64,000 nucleotides of DNA from an uncultured Ruminococcus sp. (GTDB taxonomy: Bacteria > Bacillota > Clostridia > Oscillospirales > Ruminococcaceae), in contig CANRDT010000005.1 of NCBI GenBank assembly GCA_947629455.1, positions 1 to 64,000 on the forward strand, in the 5' to 3' direction. The notes under the pieces were generated by a model. That model searched no databases. It was not told the DNA's origin and saw only the letters and a list, made by a program, of their open reading frames with translations. The translations under genes and the position numbers were made by a program. Shown here piece by piece: positions 9,973-21,014 of this stretch (its first letter is position 1; every line of letters begins with the position of its first letter).

Positions 9973-11362
9973 TCTTGTAAAAAATATGTCATATACGGTT
10001 GGTTCTAATGTTCTAACTACATTTATAGGTGCAATCATGGTGCTTATAGTGCCAAAACTCGTGGGTGTAGAATCATACGGATACTACCAGCTGTATTTAT
10101 TCTATACAAGCTATGTGGGCGTATCATATTTAGGCTGGTGTGACGGTATATATCTCCGTGAGGGCGGAAAGTATTATAAAGATCTGAGGAAACCGCTATA
10201 TTCTGCACAGTTTAAAATGCTCGGAATATTTGAAATAGCAGTATATATGTTGCTTTTTGCGGTGCTTATGTCCGTCGTTTCCAACGAAAACAAGCACTAT
10301 GTAATAGCTTGCACCTGCATTGTCGCGGTCGGAATGTGCCTGCGCTGGTTTATTACATTCATTTTACAAGCGACCGCGCGGATCAAGGAATTTGCGATCA
10401 TAACTATTTCAGAAAAGATAATTTTTGTTATCTTCGTAATGACCCTTATGGCAGTAGGATACAGGGACTTTAAACTAATTCTTGTTGCAGACGTTTTTTC
10501 AAAATATTTCTCGTTGTCTATTGGAATTTTTTATTGCAAGGATCTGGTTTTTTCAAGATCCGCACCATTTAAAACAGCTGTTCCGGAGATAAAAGAAAAT
10601 ATGTCTGCCGGAATAAAATTGATGCTTGCTTCCTTGTGCAGTATGCTGATAATCGGCGTAGTCCGTTTCGGAATAGAAAATCACTGGGATATATCTACAT
10701 TCGGCAAAGTATCGCTGACGCTAAGTATTTCAAATATGGTGATGACGGCGATAAACGCAATAGCAGTTGTGATGTACCCGATCTTAAGGCGGTCAAATGC
10801 TGAAAATCTGCCGAAAATTTACGGTATAATGCGCATGATCTTAATGGGCGTGATATTTGGAGGAATAATTTTATACTACCCTGCCTACATACTGCTGTCG
10901 ATGTGGCTGCCCCAGTATTCGGAAAGCTTGCGTTATGCGGCGATCTTGTTGCCTATGTGTGCGTATGAATCAAAAATGTCCATGCTTGTGACAACGTATT
11001 TCAAAACGTTGCGTCTTGAAAATCTGATGATGAAATGCAACATGGCAGCGCTTGCTTTAAGCGTTGTCTGCATATTGACTTCCACATTTTTGTTAAACAG
11101 CGTGACGGCAGCGATAATTTCAATTTTAGTCGTTCTGATCTTCAGATGTATTATCAGCGAACTGATATTATCAACAAAGATTTCTGTTGACGTGACTAAG
11201 GATATAATTATCGAACTGCTGATGACCGTTGCATTTATCGTCTGCAATTGGTTTTTTGGCTTTGTTGGAATGTTAATTTACGCACTTTGCTATGGCGTTT
11301 ATTTGCTTGTGAAAAAGCAGGATATTCACGGAGTTTTTGATTTCATAAAGTCAATGAGGTGA
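9950..11362 (+). CDS. Oligosaccharide flippase (Wzx/MATE-like)
   Basis: SYTVGSNVLTTFIGAIMVLIVPKLVGVESYGYYQLYLFY plus many TM segments. Confidence 0.85.
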   Translation: MAKKKITDLVKNMSYTVGSNVLTTFIGAIMVLIVPKLVGVESYGYYQLYLFYTSYVGVSYLGWCDGIYLREGGKYYKDLRKPLYSAQFKMLGIFEIAVYMLLFAVLMSVVSNENKHYVIACTCIVAVGMCLRWFITFILQATARIKEFAIITISEKIIFVIFVMTLMAVGYRDFKLILVADVFSKYFSLSIGIFYCKDLVFSRSAPFKTAVPEIKENMSAGIKLMLASLCSMLIIGVVRFGIENHWDISTFGKVSLTLSISNMVMTAINAIAVVMYPILRRSNAENLPKIYGIMRMILMGVIFGGIILYYPAYILLSMWLPQYSESLRYAAILLPMCAYESKMSMLVTTYFKTLRLENLMMKCNMAALALSVVCILTSTFLLNSVTAAIISILVVLIFRCIISELILSTKISVDVTKDIIIELLMTVAFIVCNWFFGFVGMLIYALCYGVYLLVKKQDIHGVFDFIKSMR

Positions 11363-12672
11363 TAAAAATGCCGCAGAACGAAACGGAAGAACTGCTTAAA
11401 AAGATAGCTGAAAAGAACAAAACCATCAATGTAGAATTAAAAAAGATTTCGCTAATGGAATGCACAAATTGGCACTATGATGAATTATATGGAGAGATCC
11501 GCAATTCAGACGCCAGTTTTTTTCAGATAACCGGCTTGCAGATAAAAAGGGACAATAAAATAATTTGTGAGCAGCCGATAATTCTCCAAAACGAAATTGG
11601 CTATCTGGGCATTATCTGCCGGCGTTTTAACGGCGAAATGCATTATCTTATGCAGGCAAAGATCGAACCGGGGAATATAAATAAAATACAAATTTCTCCG
11701 ACAATACAAGCGACTAAATCAAATTTTACGCAAAAGCACGGCGGCAGAAAACCGGCGTATCTTGACTACTTTATCAAGGCTTCCGACCATCATATAATAG
11801 CGGATCAGATCCAGTCTGAACAGTCGTCAAGATTTCTGGGCAAACGCAATAGGAATATCATAATTGAAGTAGATGAAGATATCGAAGTCCTTCCTTCGCA
11901 TATGTGGATGACCCTGCCGCAGATAAAAGAACTTATGCGTTATGATAATCTGGTCAATATGGACACCAGAACAGTGTTGTCCTGTCTGCCGATAGAAAAG
12001 TATACGTCAGAATTCTCGGACATTACCCTGCTTCGCTCTGTTCAGGGTGGAACAGATGCTCTTCCTGAAATATATCAGTACATAAATAATTTCAAAATGT
12101 TTACAGAACAAAATCGTACACTTGTACCACTGTTTTCATTGGAAAATTGGGAAATGAAAAACGGTGAATTTGTTTGTAAAGAACCATATAGCTTTAAAGT
12201 AGTGTTTTGCGAAATTGAAATAGAAGGCCGCGAAGTCAAGCATTGGTGCCAGCCGCTTTTTGAGGCAACGGGTATAGCTGCTTTTGGACTTATGACCCGT
12301 GTGCATAACGGAGTTAAAGAGTTTTTGGTAAGAGCCATTCCCGAAATAGGCTGCTTTGACGGGATAGAACTTGGTCCCACAGTCCAGCGCGAATATATCC
12401 ACAAGGGTGAACTCACTGACGTGGACAAGCTGTTTGAAGAGAAACTAAAGAACAAGGAGGGCGTTGTCTTTGACACTCTTCTTTCGGAGGAGGGCGGACG
12501 CTTCTATCACGAGCAGAACAGGAATGTAATTATCGAAACGAAAGACGGCGAAATTGACAAACTGCCTCCGGGATATTTCTGGACAAATTACAAAACGTTG
12601 AATACTTTGGTGCAGGTAAATAACTGCCTGAACATACAACTCAGAAATCTTCTTTCGGTATTGGAGTGGTGA
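11359..12672 (+). CDS. NDP-hexose 2,3-dehydratase family protein (EvaA/TylX3-like)
   Basis: Two-repeat architecture: FFQITGLQIKR...MQAKIEPGNINKIQISPTIQATKSNFTQKHGGRKPAYLDYF and AFGLMTRVHNGVKEFLVRAIPEIGCFDGIELGPTVQ. Confidence 0.85.
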   Translation: MIKMPQNETEELLKKIAEKNKTINVELKKISLMECTNWHYDELYGEIRNSDASFFQITGLQIKRDNKIICEQPIILQNEIGYLGIICRRFNGEMHYLMQAKIEPGNINKIQISPTIQATKSNFTQKHGGRKPAYLDYFIKASDHHIIADQIQSEQSSRFLGKRNRNIIIEVDEDIEVLPSHMWMTLPQIKELMRYDNLVNMDTRTVLSCLPIEKYTSEFSDITLLRSVQGGTDALPEIYQYINNFKMFTEQNRTLVPLFSLENWEMKNGEFVCKEPYSFKVVFCEIEIEGREVKHWCQPLFEATGIAAFGLMTRVHNGVKEFLVRAIPEIGCFDGIELGPTVQREYIHKGELTDVDKLFEEKLKNKEGVVFDTLLSEEGGRFYHEQNRNVIIETKDGEIDKLPPGYFWTNYKTLNTLVQVNNCLNIQLRNLLSVLEW

Positions 12673-12673
12673 G

Positions 12674-13687
12674 ATGGAAAAGGTAAGAATAGGCATAATA
12701 TGCCCGTCGGAAATAGCTTTCAGGCGGTTCATGCCGGCAATTCAAAAATGTGAAAGCGCTGAGTATATAGGCGTAGCACACGCAAACGCAAATGAATGGT
12801 ATGGCGATAGCAATCCCGATGAAAAACTGATTTTATCAGAAAAAGAAAAAGCCGAAAACTTTCAAAAAGAATATGGCGGAAAAGTCTTTGACAGTTATGC
12901 CGATCTGCTTTCTTCAGATGATGTAGACGCAGTTTATCTTCCGCTGCCTCCTGCGCTGCATTACAGATGGGGTAAAAAGGTTCTCGAAGCTGGAAAGCAT
13001 TTGTTTCTTGAAAAGCCGTCCACAATTTCATTTGAAACTACTAAAGAATTAACAGAGATTGCAGAAGAAAATGATCTTGCGCTGCATGAAAACTATATGT
13101 TCCAATTCCATAGTCAGATAGATCTTATCAAAAAAGAAATTGAAAAAGGCACAATAGGAGAGGTGCGGCTTTATCGAATAGCATTCGGCTTTCCGTTCAG
13201 AGGGAAAAATGATTTTAGATATAATAAAGAACTGGGCGGAGGTGCGCTCTTAGACTGCGGAGGATACACGGTAAAACTGGCAAGCATTTTGCTTGGAGAA
13301 ACGGCTGAAATATACGTTCCGAAACTTAATTACCGAGATGATCTTGACGTTGATATTTACGGTTCGGCGACAATGATAAACGACTCCGGCGTGACTGCGC
13401 AGCTTTCGTTCGGAATGGACAACAGCTACAAATGCGAGCTGGAAGTCTGGGGAAGTACGGGTACTATTTTCACAAACCGCATACTTACCGCACCGGTTGG
13501 ATTTGAACCGATAGTTACAATAAAAAATGCGGAGGGAGAAAAAAATATAACTCTTTCCGCTGACGATTCATTTAAAAAATCAATTGAAAAATTCGTTGAA
13601 TGTATTGAACATGAAGATGTAAGAAAACAAACTTATTCTGAAATTTTAAAACAGAGCGAATTCATAGATAAATTTGAAAGGAAATGA
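12674..13687 (+). CDS. Gfo/Idh/MocA family oxidoreductase (probable NDP-hexose 3-ketoreductase)
   Basis: VDAVYLPLPPALHYRWGKKVLEAGKHLFLEKPSTISFE; position next to the 2,3-dehydratase. Confidence 0.88.
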   Translation: MEKVRIGIICPSEIAFRRFMPAIQKCESAEYIGVAHANANEWYGDSNPDEKLILSEKEKAENFQKEYGGKVFDSYADLLSSDDVDAVYLPLPPALHYRWGKKVLEAGKHLFLEKPSTISFETTKELTEIAEENDLALHENYMFQFHSQIDLIKKEIEKGTIGEVRLYRIAFGFPFRGKNDFRYNKELGGGALLDCGGYTVKLASILLGETAEIYVPKLNYRDDLDVDIYGSATMINDSGVTAQLSFGMDNSYKCELEVWGSTGTIFTNRILTAPVGFEPIVTIKNAEGEKNITLSADDSFKKSIEKFVECIEHEDVRKQTYSEILKQSEFIDKFERK

Positions 13688-13691
13688 TCTT

Positions 13692-14264
13692 ATGGCACAA
13701 CTGAAAATTACCGAACTTGAACTTCCCGGCGTAAAGATAATCGAACCTACATATTTTGAGGATTTCAGAGGTTACTACTGTGAAACATATTCGTCTCGTA
13801 CAATGGCGCAGTATGGTATGGAACCTGTTTTTGTGCAGGATAATCATAGTTGCTCAATAAAAAAAGGTATTATTCGCGGAATACATTTTCAGAATAATCC
13901 AAAGCCACAATTGAAGCTTGTGCGCTGTACAAGAGGTCGTGTAATGGATTATGCGGTGGATCTCAGAAAGGATTCTCCGACATTCAAAAAATGGGTCGCT
14001 GTAGAACTTTCAGCGGACAATCGCAAGCAGATCTGGATACCTTCGGGCTTCGGGCACGCGTTTATTACACTTGAAGATAACTGCGAAGTGCTTTACAAGG
14101 TCGATGAATGGTATTACCCTGAACTTGACAGAGCAATTGCTTGGAATGATCCTGAGATCGCTATTGATTGGGGAACAGATTCTCCGATTATTTCTGAAAA
14201 AGATACAAAAGCGCCCACACTTGCAGACAGCGATGTTAATTTTACTGTAAAGGAAAATGGCTGA
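13692..14264 (+). CDS. rfbC: dTDP-4-dehydrorhamnose 3,5-epimerase family protein
   Basis: GVKIIEPTYFEDFRGYYCETYS, FVQDNHSCSIKKGIIRGIHFQ, WIPSGFGHAFITLEDNCEVLYKVDEWY. Confidence 0.95.
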   Translation: MAQLKITELELPGVKIIEPTYFEDFRGYYCETYSSRTMAQYGMEPVFVQDNHSCSIKKGIIRGIHFQNNPKPQLKLVRCTRGRVMDYAVDLRKDSPTFKKWVAVELSADNRKQIWIPSGFGHAFITLEDNCEVLYKVDEWYYPELDRAIAWNDPEIAIDWGTDSPIISEKDTKAPTLADSDVNFTVKENG

Positions 14265-15184
14265 TGAAAAAAGTAATTGTAACAGGCGCCGGAGGATTTA
14301 TAGGCGGAGCTTTGACTACGTTTTTGCTCAATAAAGGAATAACCGTATACGGCGTAGATATTTCTGAAGAATCTCTTAAGCGGCATTCTGGAAAAGAGAA
14401 CTTCATTCCGGTGATCGCAGATTTTACGAAATATCACGAACTACACAATATGATATGTGATGAAATAGACGTTTTCTATCATTTTGCATGGCAGGGAGTT
14501 TTCGGAAAACCGTTCAAGGACTATCGCTTGCAACTAAGCAACGCCTCAAGCACAGGTGATGCAATTACAGAGGCAACCAAAATAGGCTGCAAGAAATTTG
14601 TTTTTGCAGGAACTATGAACGAGTATGAGATGGACGATTATATAAGATCGGATTATTTTGAGCCAAGATATACATATATCTATTCAGTCGCAAAACAAGC
14701 AGCCGAAGCGATAGGGAAAACGATTGCCATTAACAATAAAATAGAATTTTGCTGCGGAAGAATAGCCATGGCATACGGCGAAAATAACCTTTCAATGATG
14801 ATCCCGAACGTAGTCATGAAAAATCTTTTGTCAAACATCCCCTGCAAGCTCATAGAGGGAAATAATCTTTATGACATGATATATATTGACGATATTGCGG
14901 AAGCTTTTTTTGCTATAGGTGAATGCGGAATAAATATGAAGAGCTACTATGTAGGGCATCGCCAAATAGGAACATTCAGAGAAATAATTGAAAAGATAGC
15001 AGACATCTTAAATCCCGATTGTCTGTTGCTTTTTGGCGAATATCCTGATGTTCCGTCTGGTGTGGATTACAAAAATATTGATTTAAATGCGCTTTACAAT
15101 GACACCGGCTTTGAATGTAAGTCTGATTTCAAAGAAAGTATTTTAAAAACAGCCGAATGGCTGAAAGAAAACATAACGGAGTGA
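14264..15184 (+). CDS. NAD-dependent epimerase/dehydratase (probable NDP-sugar 4-ketoreductase)
   Basis: [19 protein letters not shown] Rossmann motif; [13 protein letters not shown] active site. Confidence 0.85.
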   Translation: MKKVIVTGAGGFIGGALTTFLLNKGITVYGVDISEESLKRHSGKENFIPVIADFTKYHELHNMICDEIDVFYHFAWQGVFGKPFKDYRLQLSNASSTGDAITEATKIGCKKFVFAGTMNEYEMDDYIRSDYFEPRYTYIYSVAKQAAEAIGKTIAINNKIEFCCGRIAMAYGENNLSMMIPNVVMKNLLSNIPCKLIEGNNLYDMIYIDDIAEAFFAIGECGINMKSYYVGHRQIGTFREIIEKIADILNPDCLLLFGEYPDVPSGVDYKNIDLNALYNDTGFECKSDFKESILKTAEWLKENITE

Positions 15185-15188
15185 TAAA

Positions 15189-16067
15189 ATGAAAGGCATA
15201 ATACTCGCCGGCGGCAAGGGCACGCGGCTTTACCCGAACACAATATCTGTCAGCAAACAGCTGCTGCCTATCTACGATAAACCACTTATATACTATCCAC
15301 TCTCGGTTTTACTGCTTGCAAATATCCGTGAAATTCTTCTGATCTCAACACCTGATGATATTTCAAATTATGAAAAATTGCTCGGTGACGGCAGCCGTAT
15401 CGGCGTACATATTGAGTATAAGGTGCAGGACAAGCCTCGCGGACTTGCGGACGCATTCATTTTGGGCGAAGATTTTATCGGAAGCGACAGCGTTTGTCTT
15501 GTGCTTGGCGACAACGTTTTTTACGGTCAGCACTTTTCCGCAATTTTACAAAGCGCGAAAGATCAGGCTGAAAAATTCGGCGCTGCGATTTTCGGATATC
15601 CTGTGAAAAATCCTAAAGAATTTGGCGTTGTAGAATTTGATGAAAACAATCGTGTGATCTCAATCGAGGAAAAACCGGAATCTCCAAAGTCAAATTACGC
15701 CGTTCCCGGGTTGTATTTTTACAATAATGAAGTCGTAAAAATTGCAAAGAATGTAAAGCCTTCGGCACGCGGAGAGATAGAGATCACATCGATAAACAAT
15801 CATTATCTTGAACAGGGTAAATTGCAGGTAACGCTTATGGGACGCGGTATGGCATGGTTGGATACGGGATCTCCCAAAGGCATGCACAAAGCCGGAGATT
15901 TTGTAAAAACTGTTCAGGAGATGCAAGGATTTTATGTTTCCTGCATAGAAGAAATTGCATGGCGTCGCGGATTTATCAGCGATGAACAATTAAAAATTTG
16001 CGGCGCAGAATTAAAAATGACGGAATATGGGAAGTATTTACTTTCGTTAGCGGAGGACTTTAGATGA
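15189..16067 (+). CDS. rfbA: Glucose-1-phosphate thymidylyltransferase
   Basis: [61 protein letters not shown]. Confidence 0.97.
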   Translation: MKGIILAGGKGTRLYPNTISVSKQLLPIYDKPLIYYPLSVLLLANIREILLISTPDDISNYEKLLGDGSRIGVHIEYKVQDKPRGLADAFILGEDFIGSDSVCLVLGDNVFYGQHFSAILQSAKDQAEKFGAAIFGYPVKNPKEFGVVEFDENNRVISIEEKPESPKSNYAVPGLYFYNNEVVKIAKNVKPSARGEIEITSINNHYLEQGKLQVTLMGRGMAWLDTGSPKGMHKAGDFVKTVQEMQGFYVSCIEEIAWRRGFISDEQLKICGAELKMTEYGKYLLSLAEDFR

Positions 16068-17109
16068 GTGAAAATAGAAATATTTCGATTGATGTCATAA
16101 AAGCAACAACAATATTGTTTGTGATTCTTGGTCACAGTATTCAGTACGGTTGTGGGACGGAATATCTTGAAAGCAAATCTTTCTTTCAGAATTCTCTTTT
16201 TGAATATATTTATTCATTTCATATGCCGCTGTTTGCGATGATAAGCGGATATTTGTTTTATTATACTGTAAGCAGACGCAGTTATAAAGAGGTTATAATC
16301 AATAGAATTCAAAGATTGTTTATACCGATTTTGTCATGGCAGATAATTTTGTGCATATGGACAGGAGTTAAAAATGTTATAAAATTCGGGGGGTAGACAT
16401 ATTATCGGTTATTCTAAGTTATAAAGATGTAATACATAATATGTGGTTTTTATGGAGTATGTTAGGACTGTCTCTTGGCACGGTGTTTGTGCATTTTATT
16501 TTTAAGGACAAAGTTTTGATATATATTTTAGGATTTGTAGTTTCTCCTTTTTTACCTTATTTTGAAAACTTTATTTGGTTATATCCGTTTTTTGTCGGTG
16601 CTTATTTGTTTGCAAAACATAGCGATAGACTTAAAGATTTGATTGAAATTGCAAAGAAACCATACTCCATTGCAGCGTTTATCATTCTGCATATTGTTTT
16701 GGTTTTGTTCTGGAAAAATGATTATTATATTTATGAACCACCCGGCTTGGGATTTACGGTATACGGTCAGGAAAATTATTTGAAATTTTCGATTGCATTG
16801 GTATATAGAACATTTGCCGGAGTGATTGGCAGCATTGCTGTGATACTGATAATTAATACCATTGTGAAATTCGTTGATTTTCAAAATGTAAATAAAAATA
16901 TCAGTATGCTATCGAGATACTCACTCGGAATATATGTTTTTTCAGTTCATATATTGAACGGAGTTGTATCTTGGCTTGTTCCGGGGAACGGTTTTAATCT
17001 ATTTACTGTATTTATTATTGCATTTGCTCAGGTTACTATATCATTGATCATAATGATTATTATAGATAAAAGTAAGGTTTTTAGAAAACTTCTATTAGGA
17101 GGAAGATAA
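16064..17109 (+). pseudogene. Acyltransferase 3 family protein, split by a -1 shift at a G6 tract (16388-16393)
   Basis: ORF 16064-16396 (ILFVILGHSIQYG...FHMPLFAMISGYLFYY) ends at FGG*; adding one G gives FGGVDILSVILSYKDVIHNMWFLWSMLGLSLGT, continuous with ORF 16441-17109. Confidence 0.85.
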
Positions 17110-18138
17110 ATGAAAATTATCGTTACCGGCGGTGCCGGATTTATCGGCTCAAATTTCATTTTTCATATGCTGGAAAATCGCCCTAATTACCGCATAATTT
17201 GTCTTGATAAATTGACTTATGCAGGCAACCTGTCCACCCTGAAAAGTGTGATGGACAAGCCAAATTTTCGTTTTGTTAAACTTGATATTTGTGACCGTGA
17301 GGGCGTGTACAAGCTGTTTGAGGAAGAAAAACCTGATGTTGTTGTGAACTTCGCTGCGGAATCTCATGTTGACCGCTCAATTGAAAATCCGGAGATTTTT
17401 TTGCAGACAAACATTCTTGGAACGCAGGTATTAATGGACGCTTGCAGGAAGTACGGCACAGCCCGTTATCATCAGGTCTCCACTGACGAAGTTTATGGCG
17501 ATCTCCCCCTTGACCGTCCAGACCTGTTCTTTACAGAGGAAACGCCGATTCATACGTCAAGCCCCTATTCAGCGTCAAAAGCAAGTGCGGATTTGCTGGT
17601 ACTTGCTTATCATCGGACTTACGGCTTGCCCGTGACAATTTCAAGATGTTCCAACAATTATGGACCTTATCATTTCCCGGAAAAACTTATTCCGCTGATG
17701 ATAGCAAACGCGCTGAATGACAAGCCTTTACCTGTTTACGGCGAGGGATTAAATGTTCGTGATTGGCTGTATGTTGAGGATCATTGCAGGGCGATAGACT
17801 TGATTATCCATAATGGAAAAGTCGGCGAAGTTTACAATGTGGGCGGACACAATGAAATGAGAAATATCGACATTGTGAAGCTGATATGCAAGGAACTGGG
17901 CAAGCCCGAAAGCCTTATCACACACGTTGAGGACAGAAAAGGTCACGATATGCGGTATGCAATCGACCCCACAAAAATTCACAACGAATTGGGGTGGCTG
18001 CCGGAAACTAAATTTGAGGACGGTATTAAGAAAACTATCCGTTGGTATCTCGATAACCGTGAGTGGTGGGAGGAGATAATTTCCGGCGAGTACCAAAATT
18101 ATTATGAAAAAATGTATGGCAGCCGTGCGGAGGTGTAA
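17110..18138 (+). CDS. rfbB: dTDP-glucose 4,6-dehydratase
   Basis: MKIIVTGGAGFIGSNFIFHML, HVDRSIENPEIFLQTNILGTQ, STDEVYGDLPLD, TPIHTSSPYSASKASADLLVLAYHRTYGLPVTISRCSNNYGPYHFPEKLIPL. Confidence 0.98.
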   Translation: MKIIVTGGAGFIGSNFIFHMLENRPNYRIICLDKLTYAGNLSTLKSVMDKPNFRFVKLDICDREGVYKLFEEEKPDVVVNFAAESHVDRSIENPEIFLQTNILGTQVLMDACRKYGTARYHQVSTDEVYGDLPLDRPDLFFTEETPIHTSSPYSASKASADLLVLAYHRTYGLPVTISRCSNNYGPYHFPEKLIPLMIANALNDKPLPVYGEGLNVRDWLYVEDHCRAIDLIIHNGKVGEVYNVGGHNEMRNIDIVKLICKELGKPESLITHVEDRKGHDMRYAIDPTKIHNELGWLPETKFEDGIKKTIRWYLDNREWWEEIISGEYQNYYEKMYGSRAEV

Positions 18139-18140
18139 AG

Positions 18141-19117
18141 ATGAAATATGATTATCTAATAGTCGGCATCGGTTTATACGGCGCAGTATTCGCCCAACAA
18201 GCCCACGCCGCCGGCAAAAAAGTCCTTGTTATTGACAAACGTACGCACATCGGTGGCAACATTTATACCGAAAAAATCGAGGGCATCAACGTCCACAAAT
18301 ACGGCGCACATATTTTCCACACCAATAACAAAGAAGTGTGGGAGTTCGTGAACCGTTTTGCGGAATTTAACAGGTTTACAAATTCACCTGTTGCAAACTT
18401 CAAAGGCGAGCTTTATTCAATGCCTTTCAATATGTACACTTTCAATAAAATGTGGGGCGTTGTGACGCCGAAGGAAGCAGCTGCAAAGACCTGCCCGCAT
18501 TTATTATCAAGCGTCTGCCTGTCCGCCTGACTTTCGATAACAACTATTTCAATGCGCTTTATCAGGGTATTCCTGTCGGCGGTTATACAAAAATGGTTGA
18601 AAATCTGCTTGAGGATATTGAGGTACGGCTTAATACCGATTATCTGGAAAACAAAACGGAACTGGACAAGCTTGCGGAAAAAGTGGTTTATACGGGTCCG
18701 ATAGACGCTTATTTTGGTTATAAATTGGGTTATTTGGAATACCGTTCTGTAAGATTTGATACAGAAATTCTGGACAAGCCTAATTTTCAAGGAAATGCAG
18801 CTGTAAATTACACCGACAGAGAGACCCCGTGGACAAGAATAATAGAACATAAATGGTTTGAATTTGGCAAAGACGAAAACGGCAACGACCTGCCCAAAAC
18901 GGTCATCAGTCGTGAATATTCCTCCGAGTGGAAACCCGGCGACGAGCCGTATTACCCTGTGAACGACGAGAAAAATTCCGTGCTTTATGCGGAGTACAAA
19001 AAACTTGCCGATGCCGAAAGAAATGTCATTTTTGGTGGAAGATTGGCGGAGTATAAGTATTATGATATGGATCAGGTGGTGGCTGAGGCGTTGAAGAAAA
19101 GCGTGCAGGTAATATAA
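18141..19117 (+). pseudogene. glf: UDP-galactopyranose mutase with internal out-of-frame deletion
   Basis: N-part MKYDYLIVGIGLYGAVFAQQAHAAGKKVLVIDKRTHIGGN...FNKMWGVVTPKEAA in frame 1; C-part KDLPAFIIKRLPVRLTFDNNYFNALYQGIPVGGYTKM...FGGRLAEYKYYDMDQV in another frame; the ~45-55 residues that normally join them are absent at ~18478-18485. Confidence 0.9.
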
Positions 19118-19264
19118 GCTTTTAGGCTCTCTCATATGCCACCCACTATATCACAAATCCCATGAGAGTCAAAAAAATTTGCCAAAGTAATAAGGAAATG
19201 ATTTTAGGTATAAAAGATAATTATTGCAAAGTTAATAAATATCTCAACCAGAAAGGGGAAATCA

Positions 19265-20985
19265 AATTGAACGGCAAAAACATACTCTCCTTCCTCGCCG
19301 GATTCGCACTTGCATCCGGTGCAGCCTTTGTCCTGTGCCGCAAAAAGTGCAGGAAAACCCCACCGCCTGCCGTAAATTCCAAGCCGAAAGAATCCGAGCA
19401 GCCGGAGCAAAACCAAAGACCAAACAGACCTGTCTTAGGCGCACAAAAACCTTTTGCCGCATCGCCTGATCCGTTCGGTGATTCAACTCCGATCATTAAT
19501 ATCGACCCTGCGCGAAGCGTAGCACAGCCTGTACGCCCTGACGGCTTCACATATCGCGATATCTTCATCGCTCCAACCGGCAGCTTTTCTACCTATCGCC
19601 TGACGATCAAGAAGATCGACATGAGCCTCAACTATCGCTATGGTGTTGCAGGATATAACGTGAATACCGGACTTGCTGAGGATATTCCGGAACGCGGTTG
19701 GTATGACGCAAAGGACGGAAAGATCACATTCCCAATTCTTTTCGGTGCGGCATTTGTCGTTACTTCCGATGGCGCAGCCGAGTCAAAAACAAGCACTCCT
19801 GCGCAGCGGTTTAACGCAGGCAGAGGTGTCAAGGTGGTCGCACCCGGCTCGGAACAGTTCTACATTATGCGTCCAGTAATTCCGTCCGCCGTTGTGCGCA
19901 GCGGAAACACATTGGTTATCCGCCGAACTTCGGTCACACAGCAGTATTCCCTTATCAATCTAAAAACCGGTTATCCGGTGTATATGTGGATAGACGGTAA
20001 CGGCGGTGATTTGGGATTTGATTACGAAACATTTCCGGATTTTCCGATCATGGCGGTAACTCGTGCAAAAGATCATAACGCAGGAAGGATCGTTCCGACA
20101 CGTCCCATGCTGATCCCCGGCGCAGACCCTGCGCATACCAAGACCGGTTTTGATGAGCGAACTGGACAGGGACTTCTGATCGTGGACACGACCGAGGGAT
20201 TTGCATATGCGATTGCTAAAGAAAACGGCGAAATTTTGACGGAAGCCGAAAAGATATTCTGGAGCGTTACCGCAGACACCGATGATATTGATAAGGGCAT
20301 GACCGTGACCGTCAACGAGTGGGGCTTCTATGCTGCACCTGCGATCGGCAACCAGATTCGTTTTCGTGTGCCGCCCGGTGGAAAATATTACATGGTCACA
20401 CGGTTGGACGATGGAACAGTTGTCCGTTCCGAACTGCTTCAAGTGCCGTCTACCGGTAAGAATGTCACAATTGGGGACAATCCGCAGAGCGGCAGACCGA
20501 AGACTTTAATAAAAATCGAACCGGTCTCCGAGTTTGCGGAATATGCCACAGTGGATAAACGTACCGGACAGGTCAACGATTTTGTTCCTGCGCCGAAGGA
20601 TCTTTATTTCATGCGCATTGAAACCAATATCCCCAAGGATAAGGTGGGCATCACAGCTCGTCCGCGTCCTTTTCCGTCTGAACAGAAAGTAAATATTGAT
20701 ACTTTACCGCAGACAGAGGTTTCTGATCTGAAAATTCCAACCCTGAAGCGCGTAAAAACAAGCGATCTTCGCCGTATCGGCAACGAGATCACTGTAACGA
20801 ATACCGCAGAAGATCAGGAGTACGCATTGTATGTACCCGGTACGGTAAATGCCGCATCTGCATGGCTAAAGCCGATAAAAGGTGAGGTAGATTTCCTACG
20901 TGTTACGGGAAAAGTCAAAGTGGTGACAAGAAAGTCCGTTTCCGAACCCTTGCCCGCCATGACCGTACAGGCAGACGGCGTGTAA
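19265..20985 (+). CDS. Large protein with N-terminal membrane anchor and several beta-rich repeat domains, function unknown
   Basis: TTG start after AGAAAGGGG; hydrophobic ILSFLAGFALASGAAFVL then RKKCRK; recurring Y-x-V/L...TG-like units (YGVAGYNVNTG, YSLINLKTG, YMVTRLDDG, YATVDKRTG). Confidence 0.6.
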
Positions 20986-21014
20986 CAAAAAATCATTCCA
21001 AAGGAGGCCTCAAG

